64,000 nt of DNA from Bradyrhizobium sp. Tv2a-2 (GTDB lineage Bacteria > Pseudomonadota > Alphaproteobacteria > Rhizobiales > Xanthobacteraceae), in NCBI RefSeq assembly GCF_000472425.1, contig NZ_AXAI01000009.1, positions 275,712 to 339,711 on the forward strand, in the 5' to 3' direction. This document shows positions 1 to 9,097 of this stretch, piece by piece; position 1 is the first letter of the stretch; every line of letters starts with the position of its first letter. A model generated the notes under the pieces. The model made no database searches. It had not been told where the DNA came from and was given only the letters and a program-made list of their open reading frames with translations. A program made the position numbers and the translations under genes.

Positions 1-1356
1 TCGAGAATTGGCTTTGATGCCGCCAAGCTGCCGGTTTGGCTCCGCATCGTGGTTGTGGTGGCGCTGGTGGTGCTGGCTACTGGCGCGAGCCTGTTTGCGT
101 ACCGCTGGTACGTCCGGCCGGTGACGTTGTCGATCGCGGTCGGGTCGTCAGATGGCGAGGCTCCCAAAATCGTGTCGGCGCTTGCGAGCAGGCTTGCTGT
201 CAATAACGCGCCGGTACGCCTAAAAGTGGTCGAGACCACCGGCCCAATTGAATCCGCCGCCGCGTTTTCGTCCGGCAAGACCGACCTTGCCGTCGTTCGC
301 GGAGATGTCGGCGACCTCTCGCACGCGCAAGCCATTGTGGTCTTGGCCCAGGCCGTGGCGCTGCTTGTTGCCCCCCCGGGATCGGCGATTACGGACATGG
401 CTGGCCTGAAGCGCACGACCGTGGGCGTGGTGGCAGCCGACACCAATCAGAGGATCGTCAGCGTGTTGACCAGGGCGTATGACCTTGACCGCGCCAACGT
501 CGTATTCAAGAACGTTGCACTCGACCAGGTGCGCCGAGCGCTCGATACGAAGGAGATACGTGCCGTCCTCTTCGTCATGCCGCTAAGTGACAAGTACTTA
601 TCTCTGGTGCGGGGGCTATTCCCCCAGAATGCGAAGACCGCCCCGGTTCTGATCCCGATCGAGAATGCGGGAGCGATTGCGGAGAAGGAGCGCGCTTATG
701 AGAGCTTCGACATCCCGAAGGGTACGTTGCGCGGATCCCCTCCCGTTCCCGAAGATGATGTGACCACGCTGCAGACTTCCTTCTACCTGGTTGGCAAGAA
801 GAGCCTCGACAACGATATGATTGCCGGATTTACGCAAGCCATAACGAGCGCTCGCAGAGATCTTTTGGCCGAGTTACCGATTCTTGCGCAGTTCAAGGCG
901 CCCGATACCGACGCTGGTGCCTATCTTCCCGTTCATCCGGGAGCAGCAGAGTTCTATAACGGTAACCAGCAAACTTTCCTGGACAAGTGGAGCAACGTCA
1001 TCTTTCTGGCGCCAATGGCTCTTGGCGCGCTCGCCACGGTTCTTGCCGCGGCCTGGCAGTTTCTCCGATCCGGCGAACTCAAGCCGAGGGAGCCGGCACT
1101 GGATTCCCTCTATGCGTTGGGGCGAAAAATAAGGCTCGCCGAAAACGAAACGGAATTGTTGGAGATCGAAAATCAGATCGACGAGGTTCTGCGCGCGCAA
1201 CGCGCCAGAGCAGATGACGACGAAAACGCGCTGGATGCGGCTACGCTAAATGTTGCGGCCCATCGTCTTGAAAATCTCATCCACGATCGAAGGGTTGCGC
1301 TTGCCTCTGCAAATCCGGAGCCAACGCTACAAGTCCGAGGCCGGTCGCTAGAGTAG
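1..1356 (+). CDS. TAXI-type TRAP transporter solute-binding protein (5' end outside window)
   Basis: The reading frame is open from base 1, so the true start lies upstream. The visible part has a membrane segment near its N-terminus (about bases 43-100), then a periplasmic-binding fold whose start (SIAVGSSDGEAPKIV) resembles the TAXI family of TRAP receptors. A second hydrophobic stretch (VIFLAPMALGALATVLAAAW, about bases 1000-1060) is followed by a charged, probably cytoplasmic coiled tail. This membrane-anchored form with a C-terminal helix differs from classical secreted TAXI receptors. No TRAP permease gene lies in the window. The family assignment is moderately sure; the ligand is unknown. 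Confidence 0.7.
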   Translation, partial: SRIGFDAAKLPVWLRIVVVVALVVLATGASLFAYRWYVRPVTLSIAVGSSDGEAPKIVSALASRLAVNNAPVRLKVVETTGPIESAAAFSSGKTDLAVVRGDVGDLSHAQAIVVLAQAVALLVAPPGSAITDMAGLKRTTVGVVAADTNQRIVSVLTRAYDLDRANVVFKNVALDQVRRALDTKEIRAVLFVMPLSDKYLSLVRGLFPQNAKTAPVLIPIENAGAIAEKERAYESFDIPKGTLRGSPPVPEDDVTTLQTSFYLVGKKSLDNDMIAGFTQAITSARRDLLAELPILAQFKAPDTDAGAYLPVHPGAAEFYNGNQQTFLDKWSNVIFLAPMALGALATVLAAAWQFLRSGELKPREPALDSLYALGRKIRLAENETELLEIENQIDEVLRAQRARADDDENALDAATLNVAAHRLENLIHDRRVALASANPEPTLQVRGRSLE

Positions 1357-1467
1357 AGGCGGGCGACCTTTCTGGTCCTGCTGCCTTTTTGCCAAGGCGG
1401 AAAGCGCCGCTTCTGGCCCCTTTGAGACATGCCGACGAACCGTGAGAATGTCTGTTTATCGGCGTAG

Positions 1468-1765
1468 ACTGGAAGTGATCGGCCACCATGCCTGGCGGGG
1501 ATCGAAGCTTGCGCGTCATCGCACCATTGGTCCCGCGAGCTGCAGGCGTTGGGGCATACGGTGCGATTGATGCCTCCGGCCTATGTGAAGCCCTACGTCA
1601 AGCGGCAGAAGAACGACAGCACCGGCGCGGAGGCAATTTGTGAGGCGGCATCTCCAAGCAGGGAGACCGCTGTATTCGACGGTTGCTCGTCATCGGCGCG
1701 ACAGCCGTTGTTCAACACGCCCGGCGGCATCCGGAAAGCATCCCTGGATCATAAGGCTGCGGATG
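1468..1765 (+). mobile_element. Decayed IS110-family transposase remnant with internal deletion
   Basis: Two pieces of an IS110-type transposase are recognisable. Bases 1480-1650 encode PPCLAGIEACASSHHW followed by LMPPAYVKPYVKRQKND and AEAICEA, the conserved N-terminal DEDD-region motifs. Directly after, in a different frame (from 1647), comes ISKQGDRCIRRLLVIGATAV, the conserved C-terminal motif, and a further frame change leads to KHPWIIRL near 1755. About half of the usual protein is missing and three frames are needed to read what remains, so the element is dead. No terminal boundaries are visible. Confidence 0.75.
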
Positions 1766-1810
1766 TTTGCCGGGTTGAGAAAGGGCGGCAAACCCGAAGC
1801 GGAAATCCTC

Positions 1811-2065
1811 TCATTTGCCGTTCGGAACGACTGTCCTTGGGCCACTGCGATAAGCGTGGGATTTGTTGGTTCTCGCTCCCTGCGCGTAGATGTCGCCTTG
1901 CGGCGGGTAGACATCGATGCCCTGCGCGTAAATATCGCCGTAGCCGATTTGCTGTACCGTGGGGGGAACAGACGATTTGGGCCCTCCCTGATACTGCTGA
2001 GCCGTGCTGGACACTGTCAGGAATGGCGTGAGGAGTGCGACTGCAAGGATGTACTTGATAGTCAT
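1811..2065 (-). CDS. Small secreted protein with a duplicated GDIYAQG motif
   Basis: The 84-residue product begins with a signal peptide (MTIKYILAVALLTPFLTVSSTAQQ). The mature part is short, glycine/proline-rich, and carries the heptad GDIYAQG twice, about 15 residues apart. The start was chosen because GGAGGAAG lies just upstream of the ATG at 2065; a longer open frame to 2137 lacks such a site. No known family was recognised. It stands alone between the IS110 remnant and a second secreted-protein gene on the other strand. It is probably a real periplasmic or extracellular small protein; its function is unknown. Confidence 0.6.
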   Translation of the reverse strand: MTIKYILAVALLTPFLTVSSTAQQYQGGPKSSVPPTVQQIGYGDIYAQGIDVYPPQGDIYAQGARTNKSHAYRSGPRTVVPNGK

Positions 2066-2332
2066 GAGCTTCCTCCGGCATTTTCCGCTGGAATACTGTT
2101 GGTAGGGTACAGCTTCGGCTGCACTGATTTTCATCAAAGAGGCGTGAATACGTCTATTTTTTAGACTTCGGCGATGCTGCCTTACTTGCTGCAGAGGTGA
2201 ATGCGGGGCAGCAATCCAGGCAAATCGCTTTCAAATCAGCTTCTTAGTTTGCCCACCTTAAGTGGGCCGCCGGTGGCATGCGATTTGCGAGGCGTGGCGC
2301 ATGATTGATCCGCCACTGCCTAGGAAAAGGAC

Positions 2333-2854
2333 ATGCGAGCGCACCTGATTGCTGCGGTAGTATCGACAGCGTTGAGCGTCACGTCGGTCTTTGCGACCGA
2401 AATTATCAGCGGCGACATCGGCGGTAAGATGCGGGATTACACGACGCACTTCCGGCAGCTGCGCGACTCTGGCGAGCCCGTTGTCATCGCCGGCACATGC
2501 GTCTCGGCCTGCACGATGGTGCTCGGACTGGTCCCGAGCGACCGAATCTGCGCCACCCATAATGCAGTGTTTGGTTTCCATGCCGCATGGACGTTCGATG
2601 ACTCCGGCAAGCGCGTCGTCAGCCCTTCCGGGACGGAAGATCTAATGAGGACCTACCCAGCTCCGGTGCGCGCCTGGGTCGCGCGGCACGGTGGGTTGAC
2701 GTCGAAAATGATCTATCTGCGAGGTCGTGATCTCGCCGCCATTGTTCCGCCCTGCAGCTCACGCGTGGCGTCTGATTCACGCGCAAAGCCCTTTGGCGAG
2801 ACTCATCAAGTTGCGGATGGAAATACGCCTCGCGCCAGTCTCGACGCACGCTGA
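2333..2854 (+). CDS. Secreted protein with a ClpP/crotonase-like fold
   Basis: The 173-residue product has an N-terminal signal peptide (about residues 1-21). It then carries a pattern seen in small alphaproteobacterial periplasmic ClpP-like proteins: SGEPVVIAGTCVSACTMVL with a candidate nucleophile Ser58 flanked by Cys56 and Cys60, and GFHAAW with His83. The segment YPAPVRAWVARHGGLTSKMI is also typical. In the relatives I recall, the protein ends close to the PPC at about residue 140; here about 30 polar residues follow, which may be read-through after a lost stop or a frameshift. Peptidase activity is an inference. Confidence 0.6.
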   Translation: MRAHLIAAVVSTALSVTSVFATEIISGDIGGKMRDYTTHFRQLRDSGEPVVIAGTCVSACTMVLGLVPSDRICATHNAVFGFHAAWTFDDSGKRVVSPSGTEDLMRTYPAPVRAWVARHGGLTSKMIYLRGRDLAAIVPPCSSRVASDSRAKPFGETHQVADGNTPRASLDAR

Positions 2855-2988
2855 ACAATTGTCCGCTGCACTAACGTGCTCATTCGTGCTTGCAGCCTTG
2901 GTGACGGGGACTCGAGCGAGATATCGCGAAGTCGGCATTTCAAGTGCACCGCGTTGATGCCGTCGGCGAATAGCCGCTTTGCGACGGA

Positions 2989-3582
2989 TCAGCGCCGTGC
3001 CTGCGGCCTTGACGGCTCGGGCTGCTTGACGGGCTGATCAGCCTGCACACTGCAGCTCGAGGCCGCGAGCGAGGCCTGCGCCTGCACCATCAGGCCGGGC
3101 TCGGGCGCCAGCGCCTTCATCACGATCAGGCCGGTTGCGGTCGGTGAATCGATGATCAGCCGGTCGGCGGCGGTGATGTCCTCGTCCTCCGGCAGCGCTT
3201 CGTGCTGCGCTTCGGTCATCAGGTCGAGCTCGATCACCTTCTTGCCGGCGGAGCGGTCGTTGATGGCGTAGTAAGCGCGCTCGTTGCGGGTGTAGAACGA
3301 CACTGAGGTGTAGGCCTGGCTGACCGGGACCTTGAGCTTGATCGGTCCGGTCGAGAGGTCGTAGCGGCAGATCGCTTCCGCAAAGGCCGGGTCCAGATAG
3401 GGCATCAGCGTATTGCCGGGATCGGCCAGCGGAAGCTGGGTGACGGCGTTCAGCTTGGTCAACGGCGTCAACCGCGAATAGGCGTCCTCGCTCGCGATCT
3501 TGGGCAACGCCAGCACGCTGACGAGATGCACGATGAGCCCGAGCAGCACGCCGGCGGCGACGGTGAAGGCGAGCCGGATCAT
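2989..3582 (-). CDS. DUF1254 domain membrane-anchored protein
   Basis: The 197-residue product has an N-terminal membrane anchor or uncleaved signal (about residues 3-25) and a DUF1254-type body with LPLADPGNTLMPYLDPAFAE and VSFYTRNERAYYAINDR. The ATG at 3582 overlaps the TGA of the upstream DUF1214 gene as ATGA, so the pair is probably translationally coupled. A GTG at 3588 is a possible alternative start. Many bacteria encode these two domains in one long protein; here they are separate short adjacent proteins. Their biochemical role is not known. The C-terminus is proline-rich and probably disordered. Confidence 0.75.
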   Translation of the reverse strand: MIRLAFTVAAGVLLGLIVHLVSVLALPKIASEDAYSRLTPLTKLNAVTQLPLADPGNTLMPYLDPAFAEAICRYDLSTGPIKLKVPVSQAYTSVSFYTRNERAYYAINDRSAGKKVIELDLMTEAQHEALPEDEDITAADRLIIDSPTATGLIVMKALAPEPGLMVQAQASLAASSCSVQADQPVKQPEPSRPQARR

Positions 3583-4157
3583 GGGCACCCCACCGTGGCA
3601 ATCGCCGGCATCGGGGCGTCGCGCTTGGAGCGGGTCGCGACCCCGACCGGCGTGTCGTAGAGGCGCAGCATCAGCGCATAGCGCTCGATGCCGCCGGTGG
3701 GCAGCCAGTTGCCGGCGCGCGAGCGCGAGGCGATGTGGATTTCGAACGAGCCGTCCGCGCCGCGCACGACCTCCTGGCTGGTGAAGCCGTAACGCTGCAG
3801 CGAATTGGCAACCAGGTGGCCTTTGCCGTCATAGAGCGTCAGCGTCCAGAACCGCGCCGCGGGCGTCACCCCGCTGACGACCACGTCGCAGCGGCCATCG
3901 AGCGGGCGTTTGCGATCGTCGGCGCCGGCCGTGAATGCAATTCCGTCACCGGTGCCGATCGGCAATTCGCCGTTGCGGGTGATGGTGGCGCGCGAATACG
4001 GATCGACGTCGGCGGTGCCGGTGCGCGGGCGGGCGGTCCAGGCCCCGATGGTCAGTGTGCCGAGCTCGGTGCCGCGGGTGGTCGTCATCCATGTCGAGCC
4101 GACCCCGACGATGGCGGCGATACACAAAGCGAGGATGGTTCCGAAAATCAGCCGCAC
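3579..4157 (-). CDS. DUF1214 domain membrane-anchored protein
   Basis: The 192-residue product starts with a hydrophobic anchor (about residues 3-24). The rest matches the DUF1214 beta-sandwich pattern: RFWTLTLYDGKGHLVAN, the RSRAGNWLPTGG segment and YALMLRLYDTP near the C-terminus. It is the first gene of a two-gene unit with the DUF1254 gene, overlapping it by four bases. It lies 12 bases downstream of the penicillin-binding protein gene on the same strand, so all three may be co-transcribed. An envelope location fits the anchor. The molecular function is unknown. Confidence 0.8.
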   Translation of the reverse strand: MRLIFGTILALCIAAIVGVGSTWMTTTRGTELGTLTIGAWTARPRTGTADVDPYSRATITRNGELPIGTGDGIAFTAGADDRKRPLDGRCDVVVSGVTPAARFWTLTLYDGKGHLVANSLQRYGFTSQEVVRGADGSFEIHIASRSRAGNWLPTGGIERYALMLRLYDTPVGVATRSKRDAPMPAIATVGCP

Positions 4158-4169
4158 GGGTTCAACGCG

Positions 4170-6449
4170 TCAGTTCTTGAGCGACGAGGCCGCGTCGCCG
4201 GTTGCCGCCGCCAGATTGTCGGGGAAGGGCAGCTCGCTCGACGACACCGGCTTGACGGGCCTGGCTGGCTCGCTCGCCGACGTCTTGTCCGTGGTCCTGG
4301 CCACCTCGTCGAGCATCTTTTCCACGTGTACCAGCACATCGGCGCCGCGCCTGGTCAGGACCGGCGGCGGTCCCGGCTTGATCTCCGGGGCTTTCTGCGC
4401 GCCATTGGCCGCCATGGTCTGTGGCTTCTCCGCCGCCGGCGGCTTCTGACCCATGCCGACGCCGGTCAGCTCCCTGATCTCGATGCCCTGATGAGCGACC
4501 GTCATGATGTTGTGCCAGGTCTGTGCCGGCAGCGAGCCGCCGGTCATGCGATTGGTCGGCGAGTAGTCGTCATTGCCGAACCAGACCGCGCAGGCGAAGT
4601 TGCCGGTGTAGCCGACGAACCAGGCGTCGCGGTAGTTATTGGTCGTGCCGGTCTTGCCCGCGGTTGGAATGCCGTCGAGCCCCGCACGCCGCGCGGTGCC
4701 TTCGCTGACCACATGGCTCATCATCCCCGCCATGTCGGCGGCAATATTCGCCGGGATCGCCCGCCGCGGCTGCGGCCCGTCGCGATCCCAGCGCCACACC
4801 AGGTCGCCGGCGCCGGTGCGCACCTCGAGCACCGCATGCGGCGTTACCGCCATCCCCTTGTTCGGGAAGGTGACATAGGCGACCGCGTGCTCGAGCACGG
4901 TGACCTCGTCGGCGCCGATCGGCAGCGACGGCGTATCGGGCAGTGGCGCTGTGATGCCGAACTTGCGTGCCGTTGCGACGATCATGGCGCGGCCGAGCTT
5001 CGGTCCTCCCCCGGCCTTTTTGCCGAGCTCGATCGACAGTTTTACCGGCACGACATTGATCGAGTTGGTGATCGCCTGCGTCAGCGTCACCGCGCCGGAG
5101 TAGGAGTGGCCGTAGTTCTGCGGACACCAATTGCCGATGCAGACCGGGCCATCGACAATGATCGACTTCGGCGTGAAGCCGTTCAGGAGCGCCGTCGTAT
5201 AGACATACGGCTTGAACGAGGAGCCGGGCTGGCGATAGGCGTCGGTGGCGCGGTTGAACTGGCTCGCGCCATAGTCGCGGCCGCCGACCATGGCGCGGAC
5301 GCCGCCGTCCATGTCCGCAACCACGGTCGCAGCCTGCGTCGCATGATAATCGCGGCCGAACTGGCGCAGCTGGTTCTCGATCGCTTCGTCGGCGGCATGC
5401 TGCACGTTCATGTCGATCGCGGTGCGGACCACGAAGACGCGCTCGTTGTAGGATTTCGGGAAGGTGTCGACGAGCTTGTGCATCTCGTCGAAGGCATAAT
5501 CGAGATAATAGTTCGGCGAGTTCTCGTCGCGCCGGTCGACGGCCGTGGCCGGATTGCGCCTCGCGCCGAACACCTGGCCCTCGGTCATGAAGCCGGCGTC
5601 GACCAGGTTGTCGAGCACGACGTTGGCGCGGGCGCGCGCCGCCGGCAGGTTGATGTGGGGGGCGAACTTGGTCGGCGCCTTGAACAGGCCGGCCAGCATC
5701 GCCGCCTCCGCAAGGTTGATGTCGCGCACCGACTTGTTGAAGTAGAAATGCGCCGCGCCGTCGACGCCGAAGGTGCCGCCGCCCATGTAGGCGCGGTCGA
5801 GATAGAGTTTCAGGATTTCGTTCTTGGTCAGGCGCGTCTCCAGCCAGATGGCCAGGAACGCCTCGTTGATCTTGCGTTCGATGGTGCGCTCGTTCGACAG
5901 GAACAGGTTCTTGGCGAGCTGCTGGGTGATGGAGGAGCCGCCCTGGCGCACGCCGCCGGCCTGGGCGTTGGTGACCAGCGCGCGCACGAGGCCGGGGACG
6001 TCGATGCCGAAATGGTCGTAGAAACGGCGGTCTTCGGTCGCGAGCGTCGCCTTGATCAGATTGTCCGGAAAATCTTCCAGCGGGATCGAGTCGTTGTGCT
6101 TGATGCCGCGGCTGCCGATCGGATTGCCGTAGCGGTCGAGGAAGGTCACCGCGAGGTCGGACTTCTTCAGCCAGTCCTCGTCCGCCGTTTCGCGGAAGGC
6201 GGGGATGGCGAGCGCCAGCAAAACGATCAGCCCGCCAAGCCCGAGGGTGGCTGCTTCCGAGAACGGCTCGATGAAGACCCAGCGCTTCCAGCCGCCCACA
6301 TAGAAATTGTCCATGAAGGTCGAGAAGCGCTCATAGAGCTCGCGGGTGCCCCGGAACGAGGAGAACAGCGCCGAGTCGAACCGCGCGTCGAGGTCGAGAC
6401 GCCAGTTGTTGAGCCGTTGCTTCCAGTTGTCCGGGAGGATCTTGCGCAC
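4170..6449 (-). CDS. Class A penicillin-binding protein (PBP1A type)
   Basis: This 759-residue bifunctional peptidoglycan synthase has a cytoplasmic N-terminus and one transmembrane helix at about residues 68-84. The GT51 glycosyltransferase domain includes the catalytic Glu139 in EDRRFYDHFGID and the GGSSITQQLAKNLFL motif. The transpeptidase domain carries SxxK at Ser410-Lys413, SxN at 463-465 and KTG at 599-601. The C-terminal tail from about residue 680 is proline- and alanine-rich. The start is GTG. Polymerisation of lipid II and cross-linking in the periplasm follow from the family. All catalytic motifs are intact. It is probably the first gene of a unit with the DUF1214/DUF1254 pair. 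Confidence 0.95.
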   Translation of the reverse strand: MRKILPDNWKQRLNNWRLDLDARFDSALFSSFRGTRELYERFSTFMDNFYVGGWKRWVFIEPFSEAATLGLGGLIVLLALAIPAFRETADEDWLKKSDLAVTFLDRYGNPIGSRGIKHNDSIPLEDFPDNLIKATLATEDRRFYDHFGIDVPGLVRALVTNAQAGGVRQGGSSITQQLAKNLFLSNERTIERKINEAFLAIWLETRLTKNEILKLYLDRAYMGGGTFGVDGAAHFYFNKSVRDINLAEAAMLAGLFKAPTKFAPHINLPAARARANVVLDNLVDAGFMTEGQVFGARRNPATAVDRRDENSPNYYLDYAFDEMHKLVDTFPKSYNERVFVVRTAIDMNVQHAADEAIENQLRQFGRDYHATQAATVVADMDGGVRAMVGGRDYGASQFNRATDAYRQPGSSFKPYVYTTALLNGFTPKSIIVDGPVCIGNWCPQNYGHSYSGAVTLTQAITNSINVVPVKLSIELGKKAGGGPKLGRAMIVATARKFGITAPLPDTPSLPIGADEVTVLEHAVAYVTFPNKGMAVTPHAVLEVRTGAGDLVWRWDRDGPQPRRAIPANIAADMAGMMSHVVSEGTARRAGLDGIPTAGKTGTTNNYRDAWFVGYTGNFACAVWFGNDDYSPTNRMTGGSLPAQTWHNIMTVAHQGIEIRELTGVGMGQKPPAAEKPQTMAANGAQKAPEIKPGPPPVLTRRGADVLVHVEKMLDEVARTTDKTSASEPARPVKPVSSSELPFPDNLAAATGDAASSLKN

Positions 6450-6766
6450 TGGGATTCTCTAAACTCTTGCCAGTTCGAAAGCGCTTCAAAGCGCGCCCGG
6501 TGGGCACCGTCGAATCGAAATTGTCTTGCGGTAGCGTTGCGGCAAACCCAAGGCATTAAATCCGAGCCGCTCCTTGCGTCCTGCAGGGATTCATCTCTAT
6601 CTAGCTGAGCAGGCCACATAAACCAATGGCCCGGCTCGCGATTTTCATGGTTTAGGACTAATGCCGTGCAAGCCCCTGCGCGTGCGTGGATAAGTCCGGC
6701 CGGACGCTGGCCGGATGCGGCCGAAACGGCAAAAAAGCGAGTTGATCCTTCGGTTCAAGAGACAAG
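6450..6766. other. Divergent intergenic region, PBP gene / ycgN-like gene
   Basis: This 317-base gap separates two divergent genes and must hold both promoters. I see no convincing open frame of its own. The open frame that runs into it on the plus strand (from 3735) is antisense to the PBP gene. No clear inverted repeat or terminator was found. Confidence 0.4.
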
Positions 6767-7282
6767 ATGACCACGCAGCCCAAGCGACCCTCCGACCAGG
6801 AGGGATTTTTCTGGAAAACCAAGGCCTTGGAGGAGATGTCTAGGGACGAATGGGAAAGCCTGTGCGACGGCTGCGCGCGCTGCTGCCTGGAAAAGCTCGA
6901 GGATGAGGATAGCGGCAAGATCTACTTCACCCATGTGTCCTGCAAGCTTCTGGATGCCGGCCTATGCGCCTGCAAGGATTACACAAACCGCTCCGATAAA
7001 GTTCCGGATTGCGTTCGCCTCACGCCCGAGAATGTCCGCAGCCTGAACTGGCTGCCGCCAAGCTGCGGCTATCGCCTGGTCGCGGAAGGGCGTGACCTCT
7101 ATTGGTGGCACCCGCTCATCTCCGGCGACCCCAACACGGTGCACGAGGCCGGCGTCTCGGTGCGGGGCCGGGTGGAAGGCACCGAGGACGAGATTCCTGA
7201 TGAGGACCTCGAAGACCATATCGTGAGCTGGCCCGCGCTCCTGCCCAGGCGGGCGCGGCTGAAGAAGCGCCCCAAGGTCTGA
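6767..7282 (+). CDS. YcgN/UPF0260 family cysteine-cluster protein
   Basis: The 171-residue cytoplasmic protein carries eight cysteines in its N-terminal half (Cys33, 36, 39, 40, 59, 67, 69, 82), starting with CDGCARCC. It also has the motif LTPENVRSLNWLPPSCGYRL that characterises the UPF0260/YcgN family. The cysteine pattern suggests binding of zinc or an iron-sulfur cluster, as in other CxxCxxCC proteins, but no function is established for the family. Its length is typical. It is transcribed divergently from the PBP gene and is followed by a 161-base gap before the MFS gene. Confidence 0.88.
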   Translation: MTTQPKRPSDQEGFFWKTKALEEMSRDEWESLCDGCARCCLEKLEDEDSGKIYFTHVSCKLLDAGLCACKDYTNRSDKVPDCVRLTPENVRSLNWLPPSCGYRLVAEGRDLYWWHPLISGDPNTVHEAGVSVRGRVEGTEDEIPDEDLEDHIVSWPALLPRRARLKKRPKV

Positions 7283-7443
7283 GAAGCCGGCGCCCGATCA
7301 CGCACTTGCGAACGGTTTGGGGCAGGGTGGGACCAGCCATGCGCCAGGAGTGCTGCCTGAGGAGCCGTTTAACCCCTAAATTCAGCGCGAGTTAGCGAAT
7401 CTGCGCCGTTATTGCGGCGCACCGAATAAAAATATTCCGAAAC

Positions 7444-9018
7444 ATGAACCAGTCCATACGGCAGCGCCGTAATCCTGCCGCCTCCGCCGCTGTGCCCGCC
7501 GACATCGCGGCAGAACTATCGGAACTTCCGGCCGCGATTTCCGCTGCGCCGTCGATCGCGCCCGCCCGTCCGCCGCTGACACAGAGCGAGGTGCGGACCA
7601 TCCTGCTGAGCCTGTTGCTCACGATGTTCCTGGCCGCGCTGGACCAAACCATCGTCGCGACGGCCTTGCCGACCATCAGCCGGCAGTTCCGCGACGTCTC
7701 AAATCTCTCCTGGGTCATCACCGCCTATCTGCTGGCCTCGACGGCGGTCGCGCCTGTGTTCGGCACCTTGAGCGACATCTATGGCCGGCGGGCCATGATC
7801 GTCGTGTCCCTGAGCCTGTTCATCGCCGGTTCCGTGCTTTGTGCGCTAGCGCCGACCATGCCGATCCTGATCCTGGCCCGCGGCCTGCAGGGGCTCGGCG
7901 GCGGTGGCATCATGCCGGTCGTGCAGACCGTGATCTCCGACGTGGTCAGCGCGCGCGAGCGCGGCCAGTACCAGGCCTATTTCAGCGCGGTGTGGATGAT
8001 CGCGGGCATCAGCGGACCGGTGTTGGGCGGCATCTTTGCCGACCACCTGCACTGGTCGATGATCTTCTGGATCAACCTGCCGCTGGCGCTCGCCGCGCTC
8101 GCGCTGCTGTTGCCGAAGATGGGCAAGATCCCGGTCTACCACCGCCGCCGCAAGGTCGACTGGCTCGGCGGCGTGCTGCTGATGGTCTCGGCCGTGCTGT
8201 TCATGCTGGTGCTGACCTGGGGCGGCAACCGCTTTCACTGGCTGTCCCCGACCATCCTGGGCTTGATCGGCGGCGCGCTGGCGCTGGCGCTCGCCTTCGT
8301 CTGGCATGCGGGCAGGGCGGATGAGCCGTTCCTGCCGCTGTCCATGATCGGCGGCTCGGTCGTGCCCTACGGGCTGATGGCGAGCGGTTGCGCACTCGGC
8401 GCCATGATCGGGCTGACCGTGGTTCTGCCGCTCTATTACGAGGTGGTCTATCATCTGAGCGCCAGCGAGGCCGGGCTCGGCCTCATTCCGCTGGCGGCGA
8501 TCTCGACCTGCGGGGCTGCGATTGCCGGCCGGACCATGGCGCGGGTCAGGCACTACAAGCGGGTCGCCATCGCCGGTTCGATCATCGCCACTTTGGCGTC
8601 GGCAACGATGACCGTCGTGACGCCGACGCTGTGGATGCTGCTCGTGCTGCTGGCGACCTTCGGCGTCGGCCTCGGCACCGTGTTTCCGATCACCGTGGTC
8701 TCGCTGCAGAACGCAGTGCCGCGCGCACAGGTCGGCACCATGACCGGCGCGATGAACTTCTTCCGCGCGATGATGTCGTCCTTCACGGTCGCGGCCTTCT
8801 CCGCCATCCTTCTGATGGCGCTCGGTTCAGATGTCTCGCTCGTCGGCGACAGCCATGGGCCGGTCGGCTCGATTGCCGCCGCCGACATGGTGGCGGCCTT
8901 CCGCTACGTCTTTGCCGCAGCGACCGTCATGCTCGCCTGCGCCGCCGTCTGCATGATCGCGATGGAAGAGCGGCCGCTGGCCGGTCCTGCGTCCGTGCCG
9001 CCGGAGATGGCGGAGTAG
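7444..9018 (+). CDS. MFS multidrug exporter, DHA2 (14-TM, EmrB/QacA) family
   Basis: The 524-residue protein has a disordered Ala/Pro-rich N-terminus of about 50 residues and then many hydrophobic segments consistent with 14 helices. Family signatures are visible: LDQTIVATALPTI in the first helix (DHA2 motif), GTLSDIYGRRAMIV in the first cytoplasmic loop, and LGGGGIMPVVQTVISD with SGPVLGGIFAD in the fourth and fifth helices. Proton-driven efflux of hydrophobic compounds is expected from the family. No adjacent membrane-fusion protein or regulator is present, so the substrate cannot be guessed. It ends at a palindromic, probably bidirectional terminator. Confidence 0.9.
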   Translation: MNQSIRQRRNPAASAAVPADIAAELSELPAAISAAPSIAPARPPLTQSEVRTILLSLLLTMFLAALDQTIVATALPTISRQFRDVSNLSWVITAYLLASTAVAPVFGTLSDIYGRRAMIVVSLSLFIAGSVLCALAPTMPILILARGLQGLGGGGIMPVVQTVISDVVSARERGQYQAYFSAVWMIAGISGPVLGGIFADHLHWSMIFWINLPLALAALALLLPKMGKIPVYHRRRKVDWLGGVLLMVSAVLFMLVLTWGGNRFHWLSPTILGLIGGALALALAFVWHAGRADEPFLPLSMIGGSVVPYGLMASGCALGAMIGLTVVLPLYYEVVYHLSASEAGLGLIPLAAISTCGAAIAGRTMARVRHYKRVAIAGSIIATLASATMTVVTPTLWMLLVLLATFGVGLGTVFPITVVSLQNAVPRAQVGTMTGAMNFFRAMMSSFTVAAFSAILLMALGSDVSLVGDSHGPVGSIAAADMVAAFRYVFAAATVMLACAAVCMIAMEERPLAGPASVPPEMAE

Positions 9019-9033
9019 GGGCCGCGAACCCGG

Positions 9034-9063
9034 TTCACCTCTCCTTGCCGGGAAAGAGGTGAA
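9034..9063. terminator. Inverted repeat between convergent genes
   Basis: A perfect 9-base stem (TTCACCTCT / AGAGGTGAA) with a 12-base loop lies between the ends of the plus-strand MFS gene and the minus-strand receiver gene. There is no long T-tract on either side. It may act as a weak bidirectional terminator, or be a copy of an interspersed repeat. Confidence 0.45.
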
Positions 9064-9097
9064 GCGCGGCAACCACCGAAGCTAATCTCGCGATGCC

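Noticed and set aside
3579..3588. GTG at 3588 as start of the DUF1254 gene
   Set aside because: The ATG at 3582 forms an ATGA overlap with the upstream stop, a common coupling signal, so it was preferred; the GTG cannot be excluded.
3735..6608. Open frame of 957 codons on the plus strand
   Set aside because: Antisense to the penicillin-binding protein, whose catalytic motifs are all intact; composition is that of a mirror frame.
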